The notes below the pieces were generated by a model. It worked only from the letters and a program-made list of their open reading frames with translations. It did not search any database and was not told the DNA's origin. A stretch of DNA of 64,000 bases from Candidatus Megaera endosymbiont of Mesostigma viride (GTDB taxonomy: Bacteria > Pseudomonadota > Alphaproteobacteria > Rickettsiales > Rickettsiaceae), in the NCBI GenBank assembly GCA_020410825.1, contig CP084576.1, positions 992,001-1,056,000 of the forward strand, read 5' to 3'. The position numbers and the translations under genes are program-made. Shown here in pieces: positions 35,539 to 45,048 of this stretch; within the stretch, counting starts at the first letter, position 1; every line of letters begins with the position of its first letter.

Positions 35539-38340
35539 TTAAACTACTTTGTTTACTACTGGGATAGTAAATGTAAAAATAACCTCTCTGTGCATGCTAT
35601 TTTCAACCCAGATGCACCCGCCATGAGCTTCTATAGCTAACTTGCACAAAGCCAGGCCTAAACCTCTTTGTCCATTAGGAATAGCACCTGATTTTGTGCG
35701 GCTATTTGAACCAATCGTAAATGGTTCAAATATAGTATTTAACTCTTCTTTTGGTATTTCTCCCCCATTACTTATGCTAAATTTAAGTTCAAATTCGCTT
35801 CTGTGCAGACCTATGGTTATGTCACCTTCGCGGGTATGCTTTATTGCATTAACAATTAAACTATCAATAGCTGAAGTTATATAGTGCCGATCACATTCAA
35901 TCAGTATATTATCTTCAATTCTGTTTAAAAAATTCAGGTTCTTTTGCTCTAGATATAATTTTTTGCAATATTCTAGCCGATCATATAAAAGCTCGCTTAA
36001 ATTTACTTGGGTTTTATTTAATTGGTATTTCATGGTACTAAGTTTTGAAACGTCAATTAAATTGTTTACTAGAGTAAGCAATCTGTCAGAGCTTTTAGCA
36101 ATATTCCTGGCCATTTCTTTCCGTTCTTTTTCGCTGAGCTGGTCATAATATTCATAAAGTACCTGGCCTGTGGTTGTAATTCCGGTAATTGGGGTATGCC
36201 CCTCATGTTCAATATTTTGTAAGAATTCGCTTTTTACTTTTAATGCCTTTTCTAAACTTATAGCATGATCTTGCAACTGATTACCCAGATGAAGTACTTT
36301 ATCTTCTGTAAGCTGATTTTGCTCCTGTTTGGGTTTTAAAAATGCAATTAATACAGTACTTATCAATAGCAGAAAGTAAATTATTTTAAATTGCAGATTA
36401 ACAACATAATCAGGAACAAAATCAAGCTGCAGATAATTTTCATAAAACCAGATAGACATAGCTACGCCGCTTATAATCATTAAAATTGCCACTTGCCACC
36501 TCATGAGGATTGCAACTGTTATTAAACCGGTAATTAGTACCGCTACATTTATTTGGTTAAATAGACTTATAACAACGAGTAAACTACTGCAAAAAACTAA
36601 GTTGTAAAATACCGTTATATTCCATAAAACAGAAATAAATATTTTATTCTTAAATTTTTCAAGCCAAACCGGATAAGTTATAAATACAGCTGATAGCATT
36701 AATGTTGAATAATAGATGGAATTAAGAGTAGTTATGTATTGCTCTTGTAAATTTTTCGGGAGGGGATAAGCATTTGAAAATACTATAATTGCAGAAAATA
36801 AGCCAAAATAAACAAATATCCTTTCCTCTTTTGGAGTATTATTCTGGCAAAATCCAATAAAGCTAAATGTTTTGATTGATTGGAGAAAACGGTTAATTTT
36901 TCTTTTCCTCTCAAGTCTTAAAGCATCAAGTGGAGATTTATCTTTAATTCCAACCCACCCGCCTTTTTCACCTAATATATAATGGCTTCCCATGAAAAAT
37001 ATCAGGTTACCGAGCATACCGGGTATAATACTGTCTACTTTCGAAAAGACTTTAAAGTAAATTATTGTAACAAACCCTGCAACCATTCCGATTAATACCG
37101 CTGTGCTAGAACTGCGAAAACCAAATATGGCTAATATTAATGGAATCGATACTATCGGCATGTAAAACCCGTGAGAAGCCAAAATCATTTCAAGCAAATT
37201 TCCTGACAAAAAACTCAGTAATAGCCCTGCAAATCCTATAAATAAAGAAGAGATACGGATCAATAATAAGGTTTTCTGCTCTGATAGCCTAACGCCTAAA
37301 GATTGGCATAAATCGTAAGAAAATAATATCGAGGAAGTATTAATATAAGAATCAGCAGTAGACATTATCATTGCCATAATGCCTATTATAAAAAACCCTT
37401 TAAAACCAGCATGGCAATAATTATCCAGAACATACCGTAGTATATTATTTTCATTTATATTGGTCACATTATCCGCTAGGAGTAATACACCTGCAAAATC
37501 AATTAACATATAAAAACAAGTAATAATAATTCCGGAAACGATAAAAGCTCTAGTGATTTGCGTAGTGCTTTTAGCCATTGTTATCCTTTGAAACAGAGCA
37601 GGATCTAGCCCAGGAATCATGAAGAATAAAAATAGTAATATTACACTGCTAAACCTTGGGTTATCAATATTTAAAACCTCTTTATAATCAAAAAGAGGAT
37701 TTGTTATTAAAATGTTTGAAATTTCATCCACGCTGCTTATTTCTTTCCAGATTAGAAAAACCATCATGGGGATTACTACTCCGAAAGTAAAAAATTGGAT
37801 CATATCGGTAAAAGTCACCGATTTAATTCCTCCTAAGCTTGAATAAGTAATAACTACCAAACTACCAAATAATAAAATATAAATATTTACTTCCCCAAAT
37901 AAATAATTAAGCAAAATTGTAAAAATTGAAAATTGTATCGCTATATTCCCTATTGCCGGAATTATCCCTGAAACTGCGGTAATGATACGTACATTTTTTC
38001 CATATACGCTGCCCATAGCTTCAGCTACTGATAACTTTCCTAGAAATTCCTTCATGCGCGGAGCATAAAAATAGGCAATTATAAAAAATGATATTCCATC
38101 AGCTATACCAGGAATTATAAAATATAATCCATTATTATATGTTTCTATTAAGTTGAGGGAAACGACGCTACCAAAAATCCACGTTGCAACTATGGTAGCT
38201 ACTATAGTTGCAGTACTGAAATTTCTGCTACCTATAGCATACTCGCGAATGTTTTTTATACCCCGCCCTGATGCTAGGCCAAAAATTAAATTTAATAATA
38301 AAAATGCGATTATAACTGCTATATCAAAATCAAACTTCAT
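35539..38340 (-). CDS. Na+/solute symporter-histidine kinase fusion (second copy)
   Basis: A 933-residue paralogue of the protein at 14969-17794 with the same layout: SSF symporter (residues 1-440, e.g. YAIGSRNFSTATIVATIVAT and YSSLGGIKSVTFTDMIQFF), extra membrane helices, linker, DHp with His712 in EHEGHTPITG, and an ATPase domain. N-box is AIDSLIVNAIKHT and G2 GQRGLGLALCKLAI, but G1 reads SNGGEIP in place of DxGxGIP. That may reduce ATP binding or be a functional variant. No cognate response regulator adjoins. Signal and symporter substrate unknown (an amino-acid or proline-like solute would be the default). Confidence 0.88.
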   Translation of the reverse strand: MKFDFDIAVIIAFLLLNLIFGLASGRGIKNIREYAIGSRNFSTATIVATIVATWIFGSVVSLNLIETYNNGLYFIIPGIADGISFFIIAYFYAPRMKEFLGKLSVAEAMGSVYGKNVRIITAVSGIIPAIGNIAIQFSIFTILLNYLFGEVNIYILLFGSLVVITYSSLGGIKSVTFTDMIQFFTFGVVIPMMVFLIWKEISSVDEISNILITNPLFDYKEVLNIDNPRFSSVILLFLFFMIPGLDPALFQRITMAKSTTQITRAFIVSGIIITCFYMLIDFAGVLLLADNVTNINENNILRYVLDNYCHAGFKGFFIIGIMAMIMSTADSYINTSSILFSYDLCQSLGVRLSEQKTLLLIRISSLFIGFAGLLLSFLSGNLLEMILASHGFYMPIVSIPLILAIFGFRSSSTAVLIGMVAGFVTIIYFKVFSKVDSIIPGMLGNLIFFMGSHYILGEKGGWVGIKDKSPLDALRLERKRKINRFLQSIKTFSFIGFCQNNTPKEERIFVYFGLFSAIIVFSNAYPLPKNLQEQYITTLNSIYYSTLMLSAVFITYPVWLEKFKNKIFISVLWNITVFYNLVFCSSLLVVISLFNQINVAVLITGLITVAILMRWQVAILMIISGVAMSIWFYENYLQLDFVPDYVVNLQFKIIYFLLLISTVLIAFLKPKQEQNQLTEDKVLHLGNQLQDHAISLEKALKVKSEFLQNIEHEGHTPITGITTTGQVLYEYYDQLSEKERKEMARNIAKSSDRLLTLVNNLIDVSKLSTMKYQLNKTQVNLSELLYDRLEYCKKLYLEQKNLNFLNRIEDNILIECDRHYITSAIDSLIVNAIKHTREGDITIGLHRSEFELKFSISNGGEIPKEELNTIFEPFTIGSNSRTKSGAIPNGQRGLGLALCKLAIEAHGGCIWVENSMHREVIFTFTIPVVNKVV

Positions 38341-38469
38341 AATATTTATTTATGGTAACTTAAATTAGAACTGAAAGTTTAATAACGATAATATATTTAG
38401 CACTTGAAGTACATACCTAAAATTTCATATTTAGTTTAGGAATAATTATAAGAACTGTGTTTTTCTATT

Positions 38470-38877
38470 TTAATAGGTAATAAGGGATTTAATTATGATA
38501 TCTTTAATGGCTTTCAAATTTTCGTGTTCGTAAGGTACGAACTGACTCCCCCAAACCGTTTTAGGAAATAGCCTGTCATTCTTAAACCGTACAATAATAT
38601 GAACATGCAGCTGGGGGACAATATTGCCTATGGTGGCAATATTCAATTTATCTGGTTTAAATTCATTCTGAAGAATTTTAGCTACTTTTCTTATTTCCCA
38701 ATTAAAGAGATCATAATCAGTTTGTTCAAAATCAGTAATTTCTATAATATTATTTTTCATCGGTACTAAAATAAGCCATGGGTAATTAGAATTATCCATT
38801 AATCTTATTTGACAAAGTTTTAACTGGGTTAAATGATGACTATCTCTTTCAAGGATTGGATCTAACTTAAAGCTCAT
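38470..38877 (-). CDS. HIT domain protein
   Basis: 135-residue member of the histidine triad superfamily, acting on nucleoside phosphoramidates or dinucleotides. The triad appears as QLHVHIIVR (first His replaced by Gln; the middle catalytic His kept), as commonly in alphaproteobacterial members. YPWLILVPM is the usual strand. It follows the ELM1-like gene by 8 bases and is likely cotranscribed with it. Confidence 0.85.
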   Translation of the reverse strand: MSFKLDPILERDSHHLTQLKLCQIRLMDNSNYPWLILVPMKNNIIEITDFEQTDYDLFNWEIRKVAKILQNEFKPDKLNIATIGNIVPQLHVHIIVRFKNDRLFPKTVWGSQFVPYEHENLKAIKDIIIKSLITY

Positions 38878-38885
38878 AAAAATAT

Positions 38886-39887
38886 TTATACTTTTTCTTT
38901 AACAAGTTTCTTATTAATGATTCCTGTAACTTTATCTATTTCATATAGAGGCTCGTAATCATATTTTTCAAGAAAAGCAGTAGTTTGACCTAAAATCCTT
39001 GCAACACCTATATCTATTAATTGCTGAACGAAAAACCTATGTTTTTTAAGTTTAAAATTTTCCGGATAGAAAATGTAAATTGGCTTACCTGTACTTGCTG
39101 CTTCGCTGCACATAGAAATTGAATCAGCAGTAATAATTATATATTCTCCTTCTCCTATGATTCCTGGATATGGATTCGGTAAATTCCCATCCGTATCATA
39201 AATCATATGAGGCTCTGGAAATTTATTTTTAAAAATTTCTTTTACGTCTTGTGGGGTTCTTCTGCTAAAACTAATAAAAACTGGTAAAGAATGATAGGCG
39301 GATATAGCAAGAATTTTATTAGATAAGAATTCGGCAGTTTCTGCACTAAATTTATAACTTTTGGTCGATCCCCCTATAATAACTGCAATAAAATTTGGTA
39401 ACTCCGGATAATTGGTCCTAAATGCAGATTTAGTGTGCAGCATCGAACTCTGCACATCATTTAAAGCACCAATTATTCTAACTATATTAGGTAAGGTATA
39501 ATTATAATTATCATGCTGGGGAAGAATTATTAGATCAAACAATTTGGGATTCAGTCCCGGGCGCATAATTTGAACAACCTTAATTTTATTATTGAATCTC
39601 TTTTTTAAGTAAATCGCTAGCGCAGCGGTTCTCCTACCTGAAGAAATAATAATATCGGGAGGGTTTTGAGACTTTAACTCATTTAAAACTGATTTTTTTA
39701 TATTTATCGGCCAGGAACCTAGTATAAAACTCGGTAAACTACTGAAATTATTATATTGAATATTTTTTACTTGATGGGTTGGACTTAACCTAGAAGCTAA
39801 GGCTAAAGCTTGGTTAGCTCCCCCTGTGCGGTTATCAACTAACACCCAAATATCAGGATATGATTTATTGCTTAAATCTGAGGCCAT
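38886..39887 (-). CDS. ELM1/DUF1022-family predicted glycosyltransferase
   Basis: 333 residues; DUF1022 (mitochondrial fission ELM1 family), which in plants acts in mitochondrial fission and in bacteria is an uncharacterised GT-B-like protein. Recognisable segments: VDNRTGGANQALALA at the N-terminus, PDIIISSGRRTAALAIYL, MRPGLNPKLFDLIILPQHD, and IITADSISMCSEAASTGKPI near the end. ATG 39887 was chosen; the frame extends to a TTG at 39923. Next to the HIT gene. In bacteria a nucleotide-sugar role is suspected from fold only. Confidence 0.85.
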   Translation of the reverse strand: MASDLSNKSYPDIWVLVDNRTGGANQALALASRLSPTHQVKNIQYNNFSSLPSFILGSWPINIKKSVLNELKSQNPPDIIISSGRRTAALAIYLKKRFNNKIKVVQIMRPGLNPKLFDLIILPQHDNYNYTLPNIVRIIGALNDVQSSMLHTKSAFRTNYPELPNFIAVIIGGSTKSYKFSAETAEFLSNKILAISAYHSLPVFISFSRRTPQDVKEIFKNKFPEPHMIYDTDGNLPNPYPGIIGEGEYIIITADSISMCSEAASTGKPIYIFYPENFKLKKHRFFVQQLIDIGVARILGQTTAFLEKYDYEPLYEIDKVTGIINKKLVKEKV

Positions 39888-40026
39888 ATTAACTAATCTA
39901 GTGAAATTGTTGTAAATAACCAATAAATGATTAATATAATCTTATGTTTATATGACGTAAATAATGATATTTATGCCACATAAAACTTAACACATCTTCT
40001 TTTAATTGATTCCCTAAAAATTAAGG

Positions 40027-40055
40027 TTTATCACGATAAATAAAGTTGTTATAAT
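40027..40055 (+). promoter_or_regulatory. Candidate promoter of pal
   Basis: TTTATC (40027-40032) and TATAAT (40050-40055) with 17 bases between. The -10 is perfect, the -35 weak. It lies about 90 bases ahead of the pal ATG. Confidence 0.4.
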
Positions 40056-40146
40056 CCATCATTATTATCATATACTAAAATGCAATCCAAATTGCACGAG
40101 GTGTTTTAGATAATAAGTTTTTAAGTTAATTTATGGAGATTTAGTT

Positions 40147-40587
40147 ATGATAAAAAAAATTGCATTAGCTTTCTGCACAATGCTTCTACTTGCTGGTTGT
40201 AGCTCTTCTGTAGGCAAGCATGGTGCTGGCCATTCCCAGGCTGCAGCATTCGAAAAAGAAGCCGGATCTAAAGTATTCTTTAGCTACGATAGTTCTTCTC
40301 TTTCCCATGAAGCACAACAGACCTTGATGCGCCAAGCAAAATGGCTAAAAGAGCATCCAGCCGTTAGCATGGTAATCGAAGGACATTGCGATGAAAGAGG
40401 TACAAGAGAGTACAATATTGCTTTAGGTGAAAGAAGAGCCCACGCAGTTAAGGGGTTCTTAGCACACCACGGTGTTGATTCAAAACGTATTGAAACCATT
40501 TCTTATGGTAAGGAAAGACCAGAAGTTATCGGTGATAACGAAGCAGCATGGAGCAAAAATCGTAGGGGTGTTACTGCGCTGAAATAA
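40147..40587 (+). CDS. pal: Peptidoglycan-associated lipoprotein Pal
   Basis: Outer-membrane lipoprotein of the Tol-Pal system, binding peptidoglycan and needed for envelope constriction at division. Lipobox LLAGC (Cys18). OmpA-like domain follows: KVFFSYDSSSLSHEAQQTL, IEGHCDERGTREYNIALGE with the DAP-binding Asp/Arg, and RRAHAVKGFL. 146 residues. GGAG at 8 bases ahead of ATG. The other tol genes are not in the window. A strong terminator follows. Confidence 0.97.
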   Translation: MIKKIALAFCTMLLLAGCSSSVGKHGAGHSQAAAFEKEAGSKVFFSYDSSSLSHEAQQTLMRQAKWLKEHPAVSMVIEGHCDERGTREYNIALGERRAHAVKGFLAHHGVDSKRIETISYGKERPEVIGDNEAAWSKNRRGVTALK

Positions 40588-40612
40588 AGCAAGCAGTACA
40601 AATTACTCTAGG

Positions 40613-40648
40613 GAGCTAGCTAATTTATTTAGCTGGCTCTTTTTTTTA
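40613..40648 (+). terminator. Rho-independent terminator after pal
   Basis: Stem GAGCTAGCTAA (40613-40623) with TTAGCTGGCTC (40629-40639), 11 pairs with one T-G wobble, loop of five bases, followed by TTTTTTTT. It begins 25 bases behind the pal stop. Confidence 0.9.
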
Positions 40649-40817
40649 TTAAAACAATTTCTTTCTGCTCATTCGCTATAGATAATTTAGGGGAAAGAAA
40701 ATAAAAAATTAGGTTTTCCAATACAAAATTATCAGTATACCGCCGACCGGAAGTTTGTTAGTAAATTTAAAAAACTCACTTCCTACTATCGGGTTGTAAA
40801 TTAACCTAAAAATGCAG

Positions 40818-40846
40818 CTGTGTAATCATATCTATAAATTACACAG
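40818..40846. repeat. Inverted repeat in the pal-murU gap
   Basis: CTGTGTAAT (40818-40826) and ATTACACAG (40838-40846) form a perfect 9-bp inverted repeat with an 11-base loop, just downstream of the murU-like stop (40875). An outer pair, GTTAGTAAA (40757-40765) and TTTACTAAC (40858-40866), encloses it. Could terminate the murU transcript on the minus strand or form part of a small structured RNA; there is no T-tract. Confidence 0.4.
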
Positions 40847-40874
40847 GTAACTAAACGTTTACTAACTGATAAGT

Positions 40875-41654
40875 TTATATATTTCCGTAAGCAAGCATGT
40901 CAATTTCAATTTCTACTAAGTCTTCTGGTCTGCTTGCATGATACCATCGTGCATCTTTTGCTTTAATACCGAATATTTTCTGGTTGTTTAAATAATATTC
41001 TTTTAAGGAGAAAATTTTAAGAGGGTTTTTGGCTATGGTAGCGGGTTTTAAAATACTAAGTCCTGTATACATAAAACTGTAATTACCTTCTATATCTGGT
41101 CTACTAAGCCTACCATATCGATCCATTTCAAAATCTCCATGACGGCCAGTATACCCAACTGCTCTATCATAGGGCTGCAAAAGGAGTAAAAAATCCATTT
41201 TTTCTGGATTCCATTCCTTAATCATATCTTTAAAAATGTTATAATTTGCTCGCAGTATAGTATCAGTATTTAGAGTAAATATGGGTTTATCTCCTAATAT
41301 TTCCTTTGCATTTTTTATAGCCCCTCCGGTTTCCAATAATTCTTCCTCATATATAGTAGTAACGTCAGAAAAATTCGGATTATTAACCATATATTCCTTT
41401 AATGAGGACTCGACTTGTTTACGAAGATAATGCGTGTTAATAACAATTTTCTTAAAAGGATAAGTTTTGCATAAATCCAGAGCATGATGTAGTATTGGCT
41501 TACCAAGTACAGGAATAAGTGATTTAGGACTATTTTCAGTTAAGTGCCTCATCCTCGACCCTAAACCAGCTGCAAAAAGCATAATAGTATCAATAGGGGG
41601 CAGGGGTTGTCCTCCTTTATTTTTCTCTGTTTTATTAATTAAATCCATGGTCAT
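40875..41654 (-). CDS. murU: MurU-like nucleotidyltransferase
   Basis: 259-residue NDP-sugar pyrophosphorylase-type enzyme. Signature LFAAGLGSRMRHLT (26-39) with Lys in SPKSLIPVLGKPILHHAL, acceptor-site ETGGAIKNA, and LNTDTI with the metal-binding Asp. It follows the AmgK-like kinase by 16 bases; that pair is the known MurNAc recycling route in which AmgK makes MurNAc-1-phosphate and MurU makes UDP-MurNAc. Here it may also supply UDP-GlcNAc, given the crippled GlmU half (inference). Third gene of the clpX-amgK-murU transcript. Confidence 0.85.
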   Translation of the reverse strand: MTMDLINKTEKNKGGQPLPPIDTIMLFAAGLGSRMRHLTENSPKSLIPVLGKPILHHALDLCKTYPFKKIVINTHYLRKQVESSLKEYMVNNPNFSDVTTIYEEELLETGGAIKNAKEILGDKPIFTLNTDTILRANYNIFKDMIKEWNPEKMDFLLLLQPYDRAVGYTGRHGDFEMDRYGRLSRPDIEGNYSFMYTGLSILKPATIAKNPLKIFSLKEYYLNNQKIFGIKAKDARWYHASRPEDLVEIEIDMLAYGNI

Positions 41655-41670
41655 TATGGTATTTTACTAC

Positions 41671-42660
41671 TTAATTAATAATTTTGCTAAACCAATTTTT
41701 TAATTTTAACATTATCGGGTGCGAAAGATCATAATTCAAATATTCAAGGACTAAGGGAATATATCGTAAATAATTACCGTTTTTATCTCTAATATACTTT
41801 CTGGCGAATACCCCTAAAATTCGTAGGTTTCTTTGAGCTCCCAGAATATGATAATCTACTAAAACGTCTGGTAACTCTAGTTTTTTTTCCGCAGCAAAAT
41901 ATTTAAGACAATCAAGAGCAAAGGCTCGTGGTACTTTAATTCTTGCATCTTCTAAAACTGATATAACGTCATATATAGGCGAACCTATTATTGCGTCTTG
42001 AAAATCAAGTAACCCCAGTGATTTAATACCCTTATAGCTCTCAAGATACATTATGTTTTCAACGTGGTAATCTCTTAGTACAAGACAATTATTAAAAGAG
42101 AGTTGATGATTTAAAATTCTCTGCCAAATATCTTTAAAGTCATCTAATTCTATAATACTTAAGTTTCTTTTTAACCGATAAAGAATATACCACTCTGTAA
42201 ATAATTTAAGTTCATTGAGCAGTAAATTATTATCATAAATTTTTAAACTAAAAGTAGGTATATTCTGTTGTAACAAAATTAATACGTCAAGCATAGAGGA
42301 ATAAATATTTTTCCTTAAATGCAAATCGTGTGGAGAATTTTGAATTACATTTTTAACATTCACATCGCCAAAATCTTCCAATATAATAAACCCCTTTTTA
42401 CTATCAAAATGGAAAATTTCTGGACTAGAAAAATTCTGTGATCTTAAGTAGTGTGCTATTTCAATGAATGGATCAATGCTACAATATGTAGGAGGACAAT
42501 CCATCAGAATGTATGATCTGTCATCGCTTTCCTTAATCCGATAGTATGAGCGAAGACCTGCATCCCCTTGCAGCGGTATGCAGCTTTGAAACCCCTTATA
42601 AAAGTAGTTTTGCAAAAACTCTTCTAAATCAGTTTTTCTGAAAGATACCGCAGAAACCAT
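41671..42660 (-). CDS. amgK: AmgK-like sugar kinase (MurNAc/GlcNAc anomeric kinase)
   Basis: 329-residue member of the aminoglycoside phosphotransferase (APH) fold. Catalytic loop RDYHVENIMYL with the Asp and Asn, and LLDFQDAIIGSPIYDVISVL (DFQD metal-binding Asp). This is the form found in AmgK proteins, which phosphorylate MurNAc and GlcNAc at C1. Its neighbour murU supports that call. clpX is 8 bases upstream. Peptidoglycan recycling in an intracellular bacterium would also limit release of immunogenic fragments (inference). Confidence 0.85.
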   Translation of the reverse strand: MVSAVSFRKTDLEEFLQNYFYKGFQSCIPLQGDAGLRSYYRIKESDDRSYILMDCPPTYCSIDPFIEIAHYLRSQNFSSPEIFHFDSKKGFIILEDFGDVNVKNVIQNSPHDLHLRKNIYSSMLDVLILLQQNIPTFSLKIYDNNLLLNELKLFTEWYILYRLKRNLSIIELDDFKDIWQRILNHQLSFNNCLVLRDYHVENIMYLESYKGIKSLGLLDFQDAIIGSPIYDVISVLEDARIKVPRAFALDCLKYFAAEKKLELPDVLVDYHILGAQRNLRILGVFARKYIRDKNGNYLRYIPLVLEYLNYDLSHPIMLKLKNWFSKIIN

Positions 42661-42668
42661 ATAATTAT

Positions 42669-43943
42669 TTATACAGCAATACGTTTTGCTTGCGGCCTAG
42701 CTGTCGCCTTTACAACTTTTCTTGCTGTTATTTTGGGTAGTTCATTGCCTTCTACCACACTTTTATTAATAATGACTTCCTTGTTTTTAAGCTCTGAAAA
42801 ATTAAACATGTTTTCCAAAAGTTGTTCCTCTATTATGGAACGAAGCCCTCTTGCCCCAGTAGCTCTTTTTAAAGCTTTCTCAGCGATTGCTTCTATAGCA
42901 TCATCAGTTATAGTTAACTCCGCATCATTCAACGCAAATAATTTTTTATATTGTTTTATGATTGCATTTTTAGGCTTTGTTAAAATACTGATTAAAGCCT
43001 CCTTATCAAGTTCATCAAGGCTAGTAATAACCGGTAAACGCCCTACAAATTCAGGAATCATCCCGAATTTAATTATATCTTCAACTTGTAAATCTTTTAG
43101 CAAATCACTATAGCGCATATCTTCCTTAGATTTTACAGAAGCTGCAAAACCTATAGAACTTTTGTTATTTCTGGCATTAATTATAGATTCTATCCCCATA
43201 AAAGCCCCGCCACATATAAATAAAATATTTGAGGTGTCGATTTGAATAAAATCTTGCTGAGGATGTTTTCTTCCACCTTGAGGAGGAACATAAGAAACTG
43301 TCCCTTCCATTATTTTTAGCAGGGCTTGCTGCACCCCTTCGCCGGAAACATCTCTGGTAATCGAGACATTTTCAGATTTTTTAGCTATCTTATCAATTTC
43401 ATCTATATAAATTATACCCTTCTGCGCTTTTTCTACATTAAACTCCGCTGCCTGCAACAGTCTAAGCAAGATGTTTTCTACGTCTTCCCCTACGTATCCA
43501 GCCTCAGTTAGAGAGGTAGCATCAGCCATTGTAAAAGGAACGTTAAGAACTTTCGCTAAAGTTTGGGCCAGTAATGTTTTACCAGATCCTGTAGAACCAA
43601 CTAGCATAATATTAGATTTATTGAGTTCTACATCATCCTCTTTCTTTGCAAAACTTTCTAAACGTTTATAATGATTATAAACAGCCACTGATAATACTTT
43701 TTTAGCTTTATCTTGACCGATAACATATTGATTCAGAGCTTCATAAATCTCCTTTGGTTTCGGAATGAGAGAAGCCACCTCTGCCAGTTGTTCTTTTGAT
43801 TCTTCTTTTATGATATCCAGGCATATTTCTACACACTCATCGCAAATAAACACAGTAGGGCCTGCAATAAGCTTTTTTACTTCATATTGGTTTTTTCCAC
43901 AAAACGAACAATGCAGCGATTTCTTGTCTGATTCGTTTTTCAT
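42669..43943 (-). CDS. clpX: ATP-dependent Clp protease ATP-binding subunit ClpX
   Basis: Unfoldase partner of ClpP. N-terminal C4 zinc finger with Cys12, 15, 34 and 37; Walker A GSTGSGKT at 116-123; Walker [11 protein letters not shown]; pore loop and IGF-like region [12 protein letters not shown]. 424 residues. It lies downstream of clpP in the usual order, separated by 175 bases, and leads the amgK-murU genes (8-base gap). Confidence 0.98.
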   Translation of the reverse strand: MKNESDKKSLHCSFCGKNQYEVKKLIAGPTVFICDECVEICLDIIKEESKEQLAEVASLIPKPKEIYEALNQYVIGQDKAKKVLSVAVYNHYKRLESFAKKEDDVELNKSNIMLVGSTGSGKTLLAQTLAKVLNVPFTMADATSLTEAGYVGEDVENILLRLLQAAEFNVEKAQKGIIYIDEIDKIAKKSENVSITRDVSGEGVQQALLKIMEGTVSYVPPQGGRKHPQQDFIQIDTSNILFICGGAFMGIESIINARNNKSSIGFAASVKSKEDMRYSDLLKDLQVEDIIKFGMIPEFVGRLPVITSLDELDKEALISILTKPKNAIIKQYKKLFALNDAELTITDDAIEAIAEKALKRATGARGLRSIIEEQLLENMFNFSELKNKEVIINKSVVEGNELPKITARKVVKATARPQAKRIAV

Positions 43944-44118
43944 AATGACTCTAACTCTTCATTTATCTTAAATTACATTATTATCAGGTAAATTTTTGAA
44001 AGTAAACTATAAATACATTTGGTATTATTTATAAAGGTTATGGTCACAAAATAACAAATTATATTTATGTTAATAACTTACCAAAAAATTCTAATTGTGA
44101 GTTTTTAAACAAGAAATC

Positions 44119-44718
44119 TTATTGGGAAGCCATTAACTCTCTGCTATGAATTATTTTATCAATAATACCAAATTTTTGCGCTTCAGCAGGGGACATGAAA
44201 TTATCCCTTTCCATACTATTTTCTATAGTTGCAATAGTTTGACCCGTATGCTTGGAATACATTTTTTGTAGCATATTTTTAACATTTTTTGTTTCCTTAG
44301 CATGTATCTCTATATCAGTTGCTTGGCCTCGATACCCGCCAATTGGCTGGTGGATCATAATTCGGCTGTTTGGTAATGCGTATCTCATTCCTGGCTCTCC
44401 AGCAAGAAGAATTGTAGCACCCATAGAGCATGCCTGACCAATACATAAAGTTGCTATTTTAGGTTTTATATATTGCATTGTATCATAAATTGCAAAACCG
44501 GAACTTACCACACCTCCGGGAGAGTTTATATACATATACACCTCTTTTTCTGGATTTTCTGCTTCCAAAAAAAGTAGCTGAGCAATGATTAAGTTTGCCA
44601 TGTGGTCTTCAAATTCTCCACAAACAAAAACAATTCTTTCCTTTAATAATCTTGAATATATGTCATAGGCTCTTTCACCTTTCGATGTTTGTTCTACAAC
44701 CATTGGTACATATGTCAT
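44119..44718 (-). CDS. clpP: ATP-dependent Clp protease proteolytic subunit
   Basis: Serine protease ring. Catalytic Ser98 in GQACSMGA, His123 in IMIHQPIGG, Asp in the [11 protein letters not shown] region. Also [17 protein letters not shown]. 199 residues. Partners here are ClpX just downstream and ClpA at 45572. Confidence 0.98.
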   Translation of the reverse strand: MTYVPMVVEQTSKGERAYDIYSRLLKERIVFVCGEFEDHMANLIIAQLLFLEAENPEKEVYMYINSPGGVVSSGFAIYDTMQYIKPKIATLCIGQACSMGATILLAGEPGMRYALPNSRIMIHQPIGGYRGQATDIEIHAKETKNVKNMLQKMYSKHTGQTIATIENSMERDNFMSPAEAQKFGIIDKIIHSRELMASQ

Positions 44719-45048
44719 AAAATGCTCTTTAAGATTTTTAAAAATAGTTAGCTAAAAATATGCTTAGAATGCGGGTTATACATTATGATACCCATATTGT
44801 AAATATATTTAAACTAGCAAAATAAAACAGCTAAATGCTAGAAATTTTAGTGTTTTGAGTATAAGTATTAACATTCAGGATATTTAATTACAAGTCTCTT
44901 TCATTTTCTTACCAGCTCTAAATATTAGGATTCTTAATAGGGTTATCTATAATACCGAATTTTGCAGCTGCTATGCATCAATTTTGCATCACCGGTTACC
45001 GATATCAGCTCTTAAGTTAATATTATAAATCCCTAAATAATGCCACTT
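44719..45048. other. 330-base stretch without a gene
   Basis: Upstream of clpP and downstream of the glutaredoxin gene, both on the minus strand. AT-rich; no RNA or protein remnant recognised. It should hold the clpP promoter. Two GCATC-containing direct repeats (near 44978 and 44990) were noted but are short. Confidence 0.5.
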
